DNA of 64,000 nt from contig NZ_SHLA01000001.1 of assembly GCF_004217565.1 (NCBI RefSeq), positions 186,001 to 250,000 on the forward strand. The letters are read 5' to 3'. Origin of the DNA: Zhihengliuella halotolerans (lineage in GTDB: Bacteria > Actinomycetota > Actinomycetes > Actinomycetales > Micrococcaceae). The first letter of the stretch is position 1. Every line of letters begins with the position of its first letter. The translations under genes were made by a program, and so were the position numbers. The notes below the pieces were generated by a model that searched no databases, was not told the DNA's origin, and saw only the letters and a list, made by a program, of their open reading frames with translations. Below, one piece after another: positions 25,344-33,997 of the stretch.

Positions 25344-27298
25344 GCACCCGGACCATGTCCGTCTCGCAAGCCGTCGTCGAGTTCCTCGGCCGGCAGTACA
25401 CGGTGGATCGCGTCGGCGGGGAGAGCTACCGCGAACGCCTGATCCCGGGCATGTTCGGCATCTTCGGGCACGGCAACGTCGCCGGCGTCGGCCAGGCCCT
25501 GAAGCAGTACCAGGTCGCCGATCCGACGCTCATGCCCTACTACCAAGGACGCAACGAGCAGGCGCAGTCCCACCAGGCGGTCGGCTACGCCCGCCACACG
25601 CGCCGCCGCCAGACGTTCGCGGTGTCGACGTCGATCGGCCCGGGCTCCTCCAACCTGCTCACCGGTGCGGCGCTGGCCACGGCCAACCGGCTGCCGGTCC
25701 TGCTGCTGCCCTCGGACACCTTCGCGACGCGCGCGGCCGATCCGGTGCTGCAGCAGCTCGAGCACCCGCACGGCTACGACATCACCGTCAACGACGCCTT
25801 CCGCCCGCTGTCCAAGTACTTCGACCGGGTGACCCGCCCCGAGCAGCTCTTCTCCGCTCTCTCCCACGGCCTGCGCGTGCTCACGGACCCGGCCGAGACC
25901 GGCGCCGTGACCATCTCGCTGCCGCAGGACGTGCAGGCCGAACGCATCGAGGTGCCGGAGGACTTCCTCGCCGAGCGCGAGTGGCGCATCCGCCGCCCGG
26001 CACCGGAGCCCGAGGACATCGCGGAGGCCGCGCGCCGCATCCGCGCGGCGAAGCGCCCGCTGATCGTCGCCGGTGGCGGCGTGCTCTACGCGTTCGCCAC
26101 CGACGCGCTGCGCACCCTCGCCGAGTCCACGGGCATCCCCGTGGGCTGGACGCAGGCCGGCGTCGGCACCCTGGCCTGGGACCACCCGCAGGCGCTCGGC
26201 GCCATCGGGTCCACGGGCACGACGGCGGCCAACGCCCTCGCCGCCGAGGCCGACCTGGTCATCGGGGTCGGCACGCGCTACGAGGACTTCACGACGGCGT
26301 CTCGCACCGCGTTCCAGAACCCGGACGTCGAGTTCGTCAACATCAACGTGGCACCGATCGACGCCTACAAGCACGGCACGTCGCTGCCGATCGTGGCCGA
26401 CGCCCGCAAGGCGCTCGAGGCGTTGAACGAGGCGCTCGGGGGCACCCGGGTCTCGGTCGAACTGGCCGAGAAGGTGGAGATCGAGAAGGCCCGCTGGGAC
26501 GCGACGGTCGACGCGGCGTTCGCGCAGCGGCACGCCCCGCTCGTGAGCCAGAACGCCATCATCGGCGCGACCAACCGCACGATGGATGCGGCCGACGTCG
26601 TGATCTGCGCCGCCGGCTCCCTGCCCGGCGACCTGCACAAGATGTGGCGCGTGTCCGATCCGTACGGCTACCACGTCGAGTACGCGTTCTCCTGCATGGG
26701 CTACGAGATCGCCGGCGGCCTGGGCGTCAAGCGCGCCGCCATCGCCGAGGCGGACGGCGGCGACGGGCGCGACGTCGTCGTCATGGTCGGCGACGGGTCC
26801 TACCTCATGATGCACACGGAGCTCGTCACGGCGGTCGCGGAGGGCCTCAAGCTGATCGTGGTGCTGATCCAGAACCACGGCTACGCCTCGATCGGCGCGC
26901 TCTCCGAGTCCCTCGGCTCCCAGCGCTTCGGCACGAAGTACCGCACGCTCGACGCCGAGCGCCACACGTTCGACGACGGCGCCACGCTCCCGGTGGACCT
27001 CGCGACGAACGCCGAGTCCCTCGGCGCCACCGTCCACCGGATCGAACCGGGGGAGAACGCGATCGACGACCTCGAGGCCGCGATCGCCCGGGCCAAGGCG
27101 GCGCCAGAGGGCAGCGGGCCGATCGTCATCCACATCGAATCCGACCCGTTGATCGACGCCCCGAGCTCCGAATCCTGGTGGGACGTGCCGGTCAGTTCGG
27201 TGTCCGACCTCGACTCGACGCAGCAGGCCTACCAGACGTACACGGACCACAAATCCCGCCAGCGCCCCCTCCTGGGCGGCGGCGCGGGCGAAGCATAA
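25340..27298 (+). CDS. iolD: 3D-(3,5/4)-trihydroxycyclohexane-1,2-dione hydrolase
   Basis: A 652-residue TPP-dependent enzyme that opens the cyclohexane-dione ring to 5-deoxy-glucuronate. The start at 25340 overlaps the aldolase stop; the frame is open upstream but the IolD N-terminus (SVSQAVVEFLGRQYTVDR) begins here. Visible features are the N-terminal TPP domain with GRNEQAQSHQAVGYARH near residue 73, the central domain IVAGGGVLYAF, and the metal/TPP motif GDGSYLMMHTE near residue 485 ending in QNHGYASIGAL. Length and motifs are typical of IolD. Confidence 0.95.
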   Translation: MSTRTMSVSQAVVEFLGRQYTVDRVGGESYRERLIPGMFGIFGHGNVAGVGQALKQYQVADPTLMPYYQGRNEQAQSHQAVGYARHTRRRQTFAVSTSIGPGSSNLLTGAALATANRLPVLLLPSDTFATRAADPVLQQLEHPHGYDITVNDAFRPLSKYFDRVTRPEQLFSALSHGLRVLTDPAETGAVTISLPQDVQAERIEVPEDFLAEREWRIRRPAPEPEDIAEAARRIRAAKRPLIVAGGGVLYAFATDALRTLAESTGIPVGWTQAGVGTLAWDHPQALGAIGSTGTTAANALAAEADLVIGVGTRYEDFTTASRTAFQNPDVEFVNINVAPIDAYKHGTSLPIVADARKALEALNEALGGTRVSVELAEKVEIEKARWDATVDAAFAQRHAPLVSQNAIIGATNRTMDAADVVICAAGSLPGDLHKMWRVSDPYGYHVEYAFSCMGYEIAGGLGVKRAAIAEADGGDGRDVVVMVGDGSYLMMHTELVTAVAEGLKLIVVLIQNHGYASIGALSESLGSQRFGTKYRTLDAERHTFDDGATLPVDLATNAESLGATVHRIEPGENAIDDLEAAIARAKAAPEGSGPIVIHIESDPLIDAPSSESWWDVPVSSVSDLDSTQQAYQTYTDHKSRQRPLLGGGAGEA

Positions 27299-27307
27299 GG
27301 AGAGACC

Positions 27308-28222
27308 ATGAGCGAGAACAGCTCCGTCATCATCGGCACCGCGCCCGACTCGTGGGGCGTCTGGTTCCCGGACGACCCGAAGCAGACCCCGTGGGAGCGA
27401 TTCCTCGACGAGGTCGCCGAAGCCGGGTACAAGTGGATCGAACTCGGCCCGCACGGCTACCTCCCAACCGACCCCGCCCGGCTCGCCGACGAGCTGAAGG
27501 CGCGCGACCTCAAGGTCTCGGCCGGCACCGTTTTCACGGCCTACCACCGCGGACGGGACCAGTGGGACGCGGCCTGGCAGCCCGCCCGCGAGGTCGCCGA
27601 ACTGACGGCCGCCATGGGCGGCGAGCACATCGTGGTCATCCCCGCCATGTGGCGCGACGACGTCACGGGCGAGGCCGTGGAGCCCGGCGAGTTGACCGCC
27701 GAGCAGTGGACGTCCCTGACCGACGGCCACAACGAGCTCGGCCGCCGCCTGCGTGAGGAGTTCGGGCTGCAGCAGCAGTTCCACTCCCACGCCGACTCGC
27801 ATGTGGAGGGGCAGGCGGACATCGAGCGCTTCCTGCAGAACACGGACGGCGACCTCGTCACCCTCTGCCTCGACACCGGTCACGCAGAGTATGGCGGAGC
27901 CAGCAGCATCGGCCTGATCGAGGCCTACCCGGAGCGCATCGGCTACCTGCACCTGAAGCAGATCAACCCGGACATCCTGGCCACGGTGCGCGCCGAGAAC
28001 ATGACCTGGGCTGGCGCGAACTCTGCTGGCGTCATGACAGAACCGCCGGGCGGCCTGCCGGATCTGCGGGAGGTGATCGCGGCCTGCGAGCGGCTCGGCC
28101 GGGACATCTTCGGCATCGTCGAACAGGACATGTATCCCGTGAAGAGCTTTGACGTCCCGTTGCCGATCGCCCAGCGCACCCGCAACTACCTGCTCTCCTG
28201 CGGATCCCGCACCTGCATTTAG
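27308..28222 (+). CDS. iolE: myo-inosose-2 dehydratase
   Basis: A 304-residue TIM-barrel protein starting TAPDSWGVWFPDDP, the hallmark of IolE. It dehydrates 2-keto-myo-inositol to the cyclohexane-dione used by IolD. Metal-binding residues of the xylose-isomerase-like fold can be placed in ELGPHGYL, FHSHADSHVE, CLDTGHAEYG and GIVEQDMYPV. AAGGAGAG precedes the ATG, 9 nt after iolD. The short C-terminal tail (SCGSRTCI) carries two cysteines that look clade-specific. Confidence 0.93.
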   Translation: MSENSSVIIGTAPDSWGVWFPDDPKQTPWERFLDEVAEAGYKWIELGPHGYLPTDPARLADELKARDLKVSAGTVFTAYHRGRDQWDAAWQPAREVAELTAAMGGEHIVVIPAMWRDDVTGEAVEPGELTAEQWTSLTDGHNELGRRLREEFGLQQQFHSHADSHVEGQADIERFLQNTDGDLVTLCLDTGHAEYGGASSIGLIEAYPERIGYLHLKQINPDILATVRAENMTWAGANSAGVMTEPPGGLPDLREVIAACERLGRDIFGIVEQDMYPVKSFDVPLPIAQRTRNYLLSCGSRTCI

Positions 28223-28270
28223 CCGTCAGGCGCCGCCTCGCGCGCGGCGCCGCCCACTGAAAGGCACGCA

Positions 28271-29284
28271 ATGACCGAGAACCTGAAAATCGCCGTCGTC
28301 GGCGCCGGCCGCATGGGCGCCGACCACATCGACCGCATCCACACCCGTATCGTCGGCGCGAGCGTGAGCGCCGTCGTCGACATCGACCTCGACCGTGCGG
28401 GGCAGGCCGCCGCGGGAATCCCCGGGGCACGGGTCTTCGCCTCGCTCGAGGAGGCCCGCGCGGCAGGCGGTGTCGACGCCGTCCTGCTCGCGACCCCGGG
28501 CTTCCTGCACGAGGAGGCCCTGATCAAAGCCCTCGAATGGGACATCCCGATCCTCTGCGAGAAGCCGCTGACCCCGGACGCGGCGACGTCCTGGCGCGTC
28601 ATCGAAGCCGAGCAGAAGCTGGGCCGCCAGAGCATCCAGGTCGGCTTCATGCGCCGCTTCGACGCCGACTACGCCAAGCTCGAGCAGATCATCTCCGGCG
28701 GCGACCTCGGCGACCTCCTCATGTTGCACTGCCGCCACCGCAACCCGTCCACCCCGCCGGGTTTCACCAACGAGATGCTCATCAACGACTCCGTGGTGCA
28801 TGAGTTCGACGTCGTCCGCTACCTCACGGGGGAGGAGATCAGCTCCGTCCAGGTGCGCCTCGGCAAGCCGTCCCGGAACGCGCCGGCGGGTCAGCACGAC
28901 CCGCAGCAGGTCCTCATCGAGACGACCAGCGGTGTCCTCGTCGACGTCGAGATTTTCGTCAACGCGAAGTTCGGCTACGAAGTCGGCACGCAGGCGAGCC
29001 TCGAAGACGGCATCGTCGACATCGGGCTCGACCACGGCCCCGTGACGCGTACGGCCGGCCGCGTCGGCGGCGACGTGACCCCGGGCTTCGAGGAACGCTT
29101 CGGCGACGCCTACGACCGCGAGATCCAGTCCTGGGTCGACGCTGCCCGCCGCGACGAGGTAGGTGGCCCGAACGCGTGGGACGGCTACGCGACGGCCGCG
29201 TGCTGCGAGGCCGGAGTCAAGGCCCAGTCCAGCGGAGAGAAAGTGGCCGTCGAATTGAACGAGAAGCCGGAGCTGTACCGATGA
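28271..29284 (+). CDS. iolG: Inositol 2-dehydrogenase (Gfo/Idh/MocA)
   Basis: A 337-residue NAD-dependent dehydrogenase: Rossmann motif VVGAGRMGADH at residues 10-20, LLATPGFLHEEALIKAL, the catalytic lysine segment ILCEKPL near residue 98, and substrate-site HEFDVVRYLTG near residue 178. It oxidises myo-inositol at C2 to inosose, the first step of the pathway. Its place inside the iolC-iolA operon makes it the main IolG; two further Gfo/Idh genes lie at 33998 and 40875. ATGA overlap with the next gene. Confidence 0.92.
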   Translation: MTENLKIAVVGAGRMGADHIDRIHTRIVGASVSAVVDIDLDRAGQAAAGIPGARVFASLEEARAAGGVDAVLLATPGFLHEEALIKALEWDIPILCEKPLTPDAATSWRVIEAEQKLGRQSIQVGFMRRFDADYAKLEQIISGGDLGDLLMLHCRHRNPSTPPGFTNEMLINDSVVHEFDVVRYLTGEEISSVQVRLGKPSRNAPAGQHDPQQVLIETTSGVLVDVEIFVNAKFGYEVGTQASLEDGIVDIGLDHGPVTRTAGRVGGDVTPGFEERFGDAYDREIQSWVDAARRDEVGGPNAWDGYATAACCEAGVKAQSSGEKVAVELNEKPELYR

Positions 29285-30156
29285 AGATCGCCCTCGACCC
29301 GACTCCGTTCCACCATTCGCACTCGCTGCTCGAGTTCCCTGCGCTCGCCGCCGACCTCGGCTACGAGTACCTGCAGTTGACCCCGCACGCGGACATGATC
29401 CCGTTCTACACGCACCCCAAGGCCGACGACGGCCTCGTGCGGAAATTCCGCAAGGCGTGCGACGACGCCGGTGTGCAGGTCGCGTCGATTCTTCCGGTCC
29501 TGCGCTGGTCGGGTCCCGATGAGCAGCTTCGCGAGGCTGCGGTCCGCTACTGGAAGCGCGCGCTGCAGATCGGCGTCGACCTGGGCGTGCACCAGTTCGG
29601 CACCGAGTTCTCCGGACGCCCGGAGCACCCCGAGCAGTCGGAGGCTTCCTTCTACAAGTCCATGGAGGAGCTGCTGCCGATCATCGAGCGCGAGAGCATC
29701 CACGTCGCGATCGATCCGCACCCCGACGACTTCGTGGAGGAGGGGCTGGCGGCACTGCGCGTCATCCGTGGCCTCAACTCCGCGAACATCGGCATGGTGT
29801 ACGTCGCCCCGCACACGTTCCACATGAACGACGCGCCGCTGGAGATCCTCCGCGCCGCAGGGGACAAGGTCCGGATCGTGCACATCGCCGACACCATGGA
29901 CCACCGCGCCTCCCACGGGCTGCGGTACATCACCAATCCGGCGGGGAACCCGGCCCGGGTCCACCAGCACCTGAAGATCGGCGACGGCGACGTCGACTGG
30001 GACGAGTTGTTCGGCGGCCTGGCCGAGATCGGCTTCCTGGACAACGACGACGCCGTGATGTGCTCCTCGGTCTTCGCAGAGAACGAGAACGCGCACGAGG
30101 TCTCCCGCTATCAGAACCAGACCATCAACGAATTCATCAAGCGCGCGAGCGCGTGA
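29281..30156 (+). CDS. iolH: IolH-type sugar phosphate isomerase/epimerase
   Basis: A 291-residue xylose-isomerase-like TIM barrel beginning MKIALDPTPFHHSHSLLEFP, which is the pattern of actinobacterial IolH. Metal-ligand positions appear in FGTEFSGRP, IDPHPDDFVE, HIADTMDHR and the C-terminal SSVFAENENA. Its exact reaction is not settled; it has been regarded as an accessory isomerase acting on inososes. ATG 29281 overlaps the iolG stop, and the gene is followed 24 nt later by iolA. Confidence 0.85.
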   Translation: MKIALDPTPFHHSHSLLEFPALAADLGYEYLQLTPHADMIPFYTHPKADDGLVRKFRKACDDAGVQVASILPVLRWSGPDEQLREAAVRYWKRALQIGVDLGVHQFGTEFSGRPEHPEQSEASFYKSMEELLPIIERESIHVAIDPHPDDFVEEGLAALRVIRGLNSANIGMVYVAPHTFHMNDAPLEILRAAGDKVRIVHIADTMDHRASHGLRYITNPAGNPARVHQHLKIGDGDVDWDELFGGLAEIGFLDNDDAVMCSSVFAENENAHEVSRYQNQTINEFIKRASA

Positions 30157-30180
30157 CGTACCGAGCAGGTTAGGAAGACC

Positions 30181-31677
30181 ATGACCACCAGCATCAACCA
30201 CTTCATCAACGGCGAGGAGACGGCCGGTTCCGGGTCCGAGACCCAGCCCGTCTTCAACCCCGCGACCGGCGAGATCACCGGCGAACTCCAGCTCGCCTCG
30301 ACCGCGGACCTGAACGCCGCCGTCGCCGCGGCCCGGGCCGCAGCCGACACATGGGCCGAAGTCTCGATCGCCAAGCGCACCGCCGTGCTCTTCAAGTTCC
30401 GCGAACTCCTGGCTGCGAACACGCCGGAGCTGGCGCAGATCGTCACGAGTGAGCACGGCAAGGTGCTCTCGGACGCCGCCGGGGAGATCGGGCGCGGCCT
30501 CGAGGTCGTCGAGTACGCGTGCGGTGTCTCGCAGTCGCTCAAGGGCGATTTCTCCGATCAGGTCGCCACCGGCATCGACGTGCACTCCTTCCGCCAGCCG
30601 GTCGGAGTCGTCGCAGGCATCACCCCGTTCAACTTCCCGGTGATGGTGCCCCTGTGGATGGCCCCGGTCGCCATCGCAGCAGGGAACGCGTTCATCCTGA
30701 AGCCGAGTGAGCGCGACCCCTCGGCGTCCCTTTTCATGGCGCGCCTCTGGAAGGAGGCCGGCCTGCCGGACGGCGTCTTCAACGTCGTGCACGGCGGCAA
30801 GGACGCGGTCGACGGCCTGCTGACCCACCCGGATGTGGACGCGATCTCCTTCGTCGGTTCCACCCCGATCGCCAAGTACGTGCACGAGACCGCCACGGCG
30901 CACGGCAAGCGCGTCCAGGCCCTCGGCGGCGCCAAGAACCACGCCGTCGTCATGCCGGACGCCGACATGGACGTGGCCGCCGATCACCTGACCGCGGCCG
31001 CCTTCGGCTCGGCCGGTCAGCGCTGCATGGCGATCTCCGTCGCCGTGGCGGTGGGTGAGGCCGGCGACCTCGTGATCGACAAGCTCGTCCAGCGTGCCCA
31101 AGACGTCAAGGTCAAGAACGGCACGGAGCCGGGCGCGGACATGGGGCCCGTCATCACCCCGGCCTCGAAGTCCCGCATCCAGAAGATCGTTGGCGAGGCC
31201 GAGACCGACGGGGCCACGATCCTCGTCGACGGGCGCGACCTGGTGGTCGAGGACCACGAGGAGGGCTTCTTCGTCGGCCCCACGCTGATCGACCAGGTCA
31301 AGACCGAGATGAGCGCCTACGAGGAGGAGATCTTCGGACCTGTGCTCGTCGTCGTGCGCGTTGACTCCCTCGAAGAGGCGATCCACCTGGTCAACTCCAA
31401 CCCGTACGGCAACGGCACGGCGATCTTCACCTCCTCCGGCTACGCGGCGCGGACGTTCACCCGCCGCATCCAGGTCGGCATGGTCGGCATCAACGTGCCG
31501 CTGCCGGTCCCCGTGGCCTGGCACTCGTTCGGCGGGTGGAAGGATTCGCTGTTCGGCGACCACCACATCTACGGCCCGGACGGCATCCGCTTCTACACGC
31601 GGGCCAAGGCCGTGACCACGCGCTGGCCGGAGCTCTCCGAGGCGTCGGGCGCGTCGTTCGCGTTCCCGTCGAACTAA
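30181..31677 (+). CDS. iolA: Methylmalonate/malonate-semialdehyde dehydrogenase (CoA-acylating)
   Basis: A 498-residue aldehyde dehydrogenase of the MmsA/IolA class. The substrate-site NFPVMVPLWM (about residue 151), nucleotide-binding SFVGSTPIAKYV (about 222) and catalytic cysteine in SAGQRCMAIS (about 282) are all present. It converts malonate semialdehyde to acetyl-CoA, carbon dioxide and NADH, ending the inositol pathway. It is the last gene of the operon and is followed by a strong terminator hairpin. Confidence 0.95.
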   Translation: MTTSINHFINGEETAGSGSETQPVFNPATGEITGELQLASTADLNAAVAAARAAADTWAEVSIAKRTAVLFKFRELLAANTPELAQIVTSEHGKVLSDAAGEIGRGLEVVEYACGVSQSLKGDFSDQVATGIDVHSFRQPVGVVAGITPFNFPVMVPLWMAPVAIAAGNAFILKPSERDPSASLFMARLWKEAGLPDGVFNVVHGGKDAVDGLLTHPDVDAISFVGSTPIAKYVHETATAHGKRVQALGGAKNHAVVMPDADMDVAADHLTAAAFGSAGQRCMAISVAVAVGEAGDLVIDKLVQRAQDVKVKNGTEPGADMGPVITPASKSRIQKIVGEAETDGATILVDGRDLVVEDHEEGFFVGPTLIDQVKTEMSAYEEEIFGPVLVVVRVDSLEEAIHLVNSNPYGNGTAIFTSSGYAARTFTRRIQVGMVGINVPLPVPVAWHSFGGWKDSLFGDHHIYGPDGIRFYTRAKAVTTRWPELSEASGASFAFPSN

Positions 31678-31690
31678 TCCCCGACAGCTC

Positions 31691-31720
31691 CTACCGCCGC
31701 CCCGACCGGGGCGGCGGTAG
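31691..31720. terminator. Terminator after iolA
   Basis: CTACCGCCGCCCC and GGGGCGGCGGTAG form a perfect 13-bp stem with a GACC loop, 13 nt after the iolA stop. It marks the end of the iolC-iolA operon. Confidence 0.85.
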
Positions 31721-31839
31721 GCCGGCGACCCGAGGCAGAACTCCGGCAGCGCTTCCTCGTCGGGGTCGTCGACGCCGGACGCGTCGCCGCGGCGCGCGTC
31801 TAGTACACCGTCCTAGTGACAGAAAGGTGGAGTGATCCG

Positions 31840-32806
31840 ATGGAATTCGGAATGATTACCGACTCCTTGTCCGCCCGCGATTTCGACGACGTGCTGAGAA
31901 TCGCCGCCGACCTGGGACTCGATTCCATCGAGATCCCCACGGGTAATTGGTCCGAGGCGCCGCACGTGGATCTTGATGAGTTGTTGGAGTCCTCGCTCGC
32001 CAGGGCGGAATATCGGGATCGCGTCGCGGCCCACGGACTTCGCATCAGTGCTCTGAACGCCAATGGCAATCAATTGCACCCGGTATCGGGGCCGGCCCAC
32101 GACGCGATACTACGCAAGACCATTCGGCTCGCGCAGTTGATGGAAGTCCCCACCGTCGTGTGCATGTCAGGGCTACCGGCTGCGGCCGGTGACCGCACCC
32201 CGAACTGGGTGACCAGCTCCTGGCCGCCGGAGAACGTGACCGTGCTGGAGTACCAATGGGAGCAAGTCGCCATTCCTTATTGGCGGGAGCTGGCCGAGTT
32301 CTCAGCGGAGCATTCGGTGCGACTGGCTATCGAGCCGTGCTTCTCTCAGCTGGTCTACAACGTCTCCACGGCGCAGCGGCTGCTTCACGCCATCGGCCGC
32401 GACTCGGTGGGGATCAACCTTGATCCCTCACACCTCATGGCCATGGGCGCCGATATCCCGGAGGTCATTCGAGGGCTGGCCGGGTCTATCGTTCACGTGC
32501 ATGCCAAGGATGCGCGGTTGAATAAGCCGTTGGTTGCGTTGAACGGCCTGCCCGACGGTACCGCCATGACGCTCCCACGCGAACGCGCATGGAACTACGT
32601 CACCCTCGGACTGGGGCATCCTGCCGGGGGAGTCGTTCTGGGCCGAGTTCGTGTACGAGCTGCGGGCCGCAGGTTACGACGGAACGCTGAACATCGAGCA
32701 CGAAGATGTGCTGCTGAACTCCGAAGAGGGAGTCCGTCGCGCCGCAGCGCTACTGGACAGAGTCGTGCTGCGAGGAATGCCCGACTGGCGGCCCGCAGAA
32801 GTGTAG
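31840..32806 (+). pseudogene. Sugar phosphate isomerase/epimerase, frameshifted near the 3' end
   Basis: From ATG 31840 (AGGTGG about 9 nt upstream) the frame gives a clean TIM-barrel epimerase: SIEIPTGNW, CMSGLP, AIEPCFSQLVYN, NLDPSHLMAMG and HVHAKDARLN. After WNYVTLGLGH (about residue 260) it runs into arginine-rich nonsense. The correct continuation, ESFWAEFVYELRAAGYDGTL and then NIEHEDVLLNSEEG, lies in another frame and ends at TAG 32804-32806. One extra base between about 32617 and 32630, a C/G-rich run, explains this. It may be a true mutation or a sequencing error. The intact protein would be about 321 residues, like YcjR-type 3-keto-glycoside epimerases or inosose isomerases. Confidence 0.8.
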
Positions 32807-32829
32807 GGCGGGGTCTTTCGGGGGCGTAG

Positions 32830-32862
32830 GCGGCCGGGCCCCGCGGTGCGGGGCCCGGCCGC
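32830..32862. terminator. Bidirectional terminator between epimerase and LacI gene
   Basis: GCGGCCGGGCCCCGC pairs perfectly with GCGGGGCCCGGCCGC (15 bp) around a GGT loop, between the convergent genes. Confidence 0.8.
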
Positions 32863-32895
32863 GGTTCACCCCTTCCGTCACTTGATCTATTCGGG

Positions 32896-33903
32896 TTAGG
32901 GCGTGGTCGGTGTGGTGCTGCCACGAATAACCAACCGTGGCGCGTGTTCACTGCCGTCCCTCGAGGCGGTCGTGGCAGCGGCGAGGGCTGCGGTGGCGAG
33001 GGCGCCGACGTCCTGGCGCACGCTGGTCAGATCCACGTGTGCGAGTCGCGCGAATTCGCTATCGTCGAATCCGGTCACCGCCATCTCCTCGGGAACACGG
33101 AGGCCGGCCTGGTCGATGGCGCGAAGAGCGCCGAGCGCGGCCCGGTCGTTGAAGGCGAGCACCGCCGTCGCCCGCGTGGGAGCATCCTCGTGCTCCAGGT
33201 AGGCGTTCATCGCGTCGAATGCGGCCGTTTCGTCAGGGCCTGCCGCGAGGACTGCACCGGTGACGCGACCCTCGGTGCGGGCGACGGTGTGCTTGAAAGC
33301 CGTACGTCGCTGGGCCGCAGAGACGGCGCTTCCCCCGTCCAGATGCAGCAGGCGCCGGTGTCCCCGCTGGATCAGGTGATCCACGAGCGCTTCGATTCCT
33401 GCGGCTTCGTCGGTGAGGATCGAGGTGATGTCCCGAACCTGTCGAAGCATGCTGACCACAGGAACTTGTTCGGCCACCTGGGCCAGCGCTGCGGACGACA
33501 GATTGGACGAAATGGCGATAATCGCCTCGGTTCCCGCATCGGCCAGCGTGTCCAGGGCGCGCAGTTCGTTTCGGTGGGCACCGGTAGCGCCGAGGACGAG
33601 TTCATAGCCCGCCTCGTCGGCGGCGGCGTAGAGGGCATCGGCGAGTTCCGCATGCAGGGGCTCACCCAGGTACAAGGTCACGCCAAGGGTGCGGTTACGG
33701 TGACTGCGCAATGAGCGGGCGCGGGAATCCGGGCGATATCCCAACTCGGCCGCGGCGCGCTTGACGCGTTCGCGCGATTTATCGCTGGCGCCCTCGGCAT
33801 CGCGCATCACGATGGACGCCAGAGCCACCGATACTCCGGCGGTATGAGCCACATCCGTCAGGGTGGGGCGCTTGCCTGGTCTCTTCGCCGAGGATTCTGG
33901 CAC
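32896..33903 (-). CDS. LacI-family regulator of the inserted sugar/cyclitol module
   Basis: A 335-residue protein from a GTG start. The DNA-binding head is LTDVAHTAGVSVALASIVMRD (about residues 14-34) with the hinge RAAAELGYRPDSRARSLRS. The sensor domain follows (LGVTLYLGEPLHAELADALY; AVLAFNDRAALGALRAI; VTGFDDSEFARL). It is divergent from the Gfo/Idh gene at 33998, and two near-identical palindromes lie between them, so it very likely represses that operon and itself. The ligand is unknown. Its HTH sequence differs from the LacI protein at 20151, so the two should not share operators. Confidence 0.92.
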   Translation of the reverse strand: MPESSAKRPGKRPTLTDVAHTAGVSVALASIVMRDAEGASDKSRERVKRAAAELGYRPDSRARSLRSHRNRTLGVTLYLGEPLHAELADALYAAADEAGYELVLGATGAHRNELRALDTLADAGTEAIIAISSNLSSAALAQVAEQVPVVSMLRQVRDITSILTDEAAGIEALVDHLIQRGHRRLLHLDGGSAVSAAQRRTAFKHTVARTEGRVTGAVLAAGPDETAAFDAMNAYLEHEDAPTRATAVLAFNDRAALGALRAIDQAGLRVPEEMAVTGFDDSEFARLAHVDLTSVRQDVGALATAALAAATTASRDGSEHAPRLVIRGSTTPTTP

Positions 33904-33917
33904 CGGAAAACTTTCTA

Positions 33918-33931
33918 CTAGAACGTTCTAG
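33918..33931. promoter_or_regulatory. LacI-type operator 1
   Basis: CTAGAACGTTCTAG, a perfect 14-bp palindrome with a central CG, 15 nt before the LacI start codon. The central CpG symmetry is typical of LacI-family operators. Confidence 0.8.
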
Positions 33932-33973
33932 ACATCTGTCATTCAGTGTGGCACTCTTTCACTGACCAATCAA

Positions 33974-33987
33974 TTAGAACGTTCTAG
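33974..33987. promoter_or_regulatory. LacI-type operator 2
   Basis: TTAGAACGTTCTAG holds the same 12-bp palindromic core TAGAACGTTCTA, centred 56 bp from operator 1 and 11 nt before the dehydrogenase ATG, overlapping its ribosome binding site AGGAG. Two sites allow looping or co-operative repression of both divergent genes. Confidence 0.8.
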
Positions 33988-33997
33988 GAGTACACTC

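Noticed and set aside
31721-31803. Coding-like tail (reads EAELRQRFLVGVVDAGRVAAARV before TAG) after the iolA terminator
   Set aside because: Could be a gene remnant, but it is only about 23 codons, has no start and may be chance in GC-rich DNA.
31806-31822. GTCCTAGTGAC as a further IolR-type box before the frameshifted epimerase gene
   Set aside because: The half-sites GTC and GAC are spaced too far apart for the TGTC-N2-GACA pattern.
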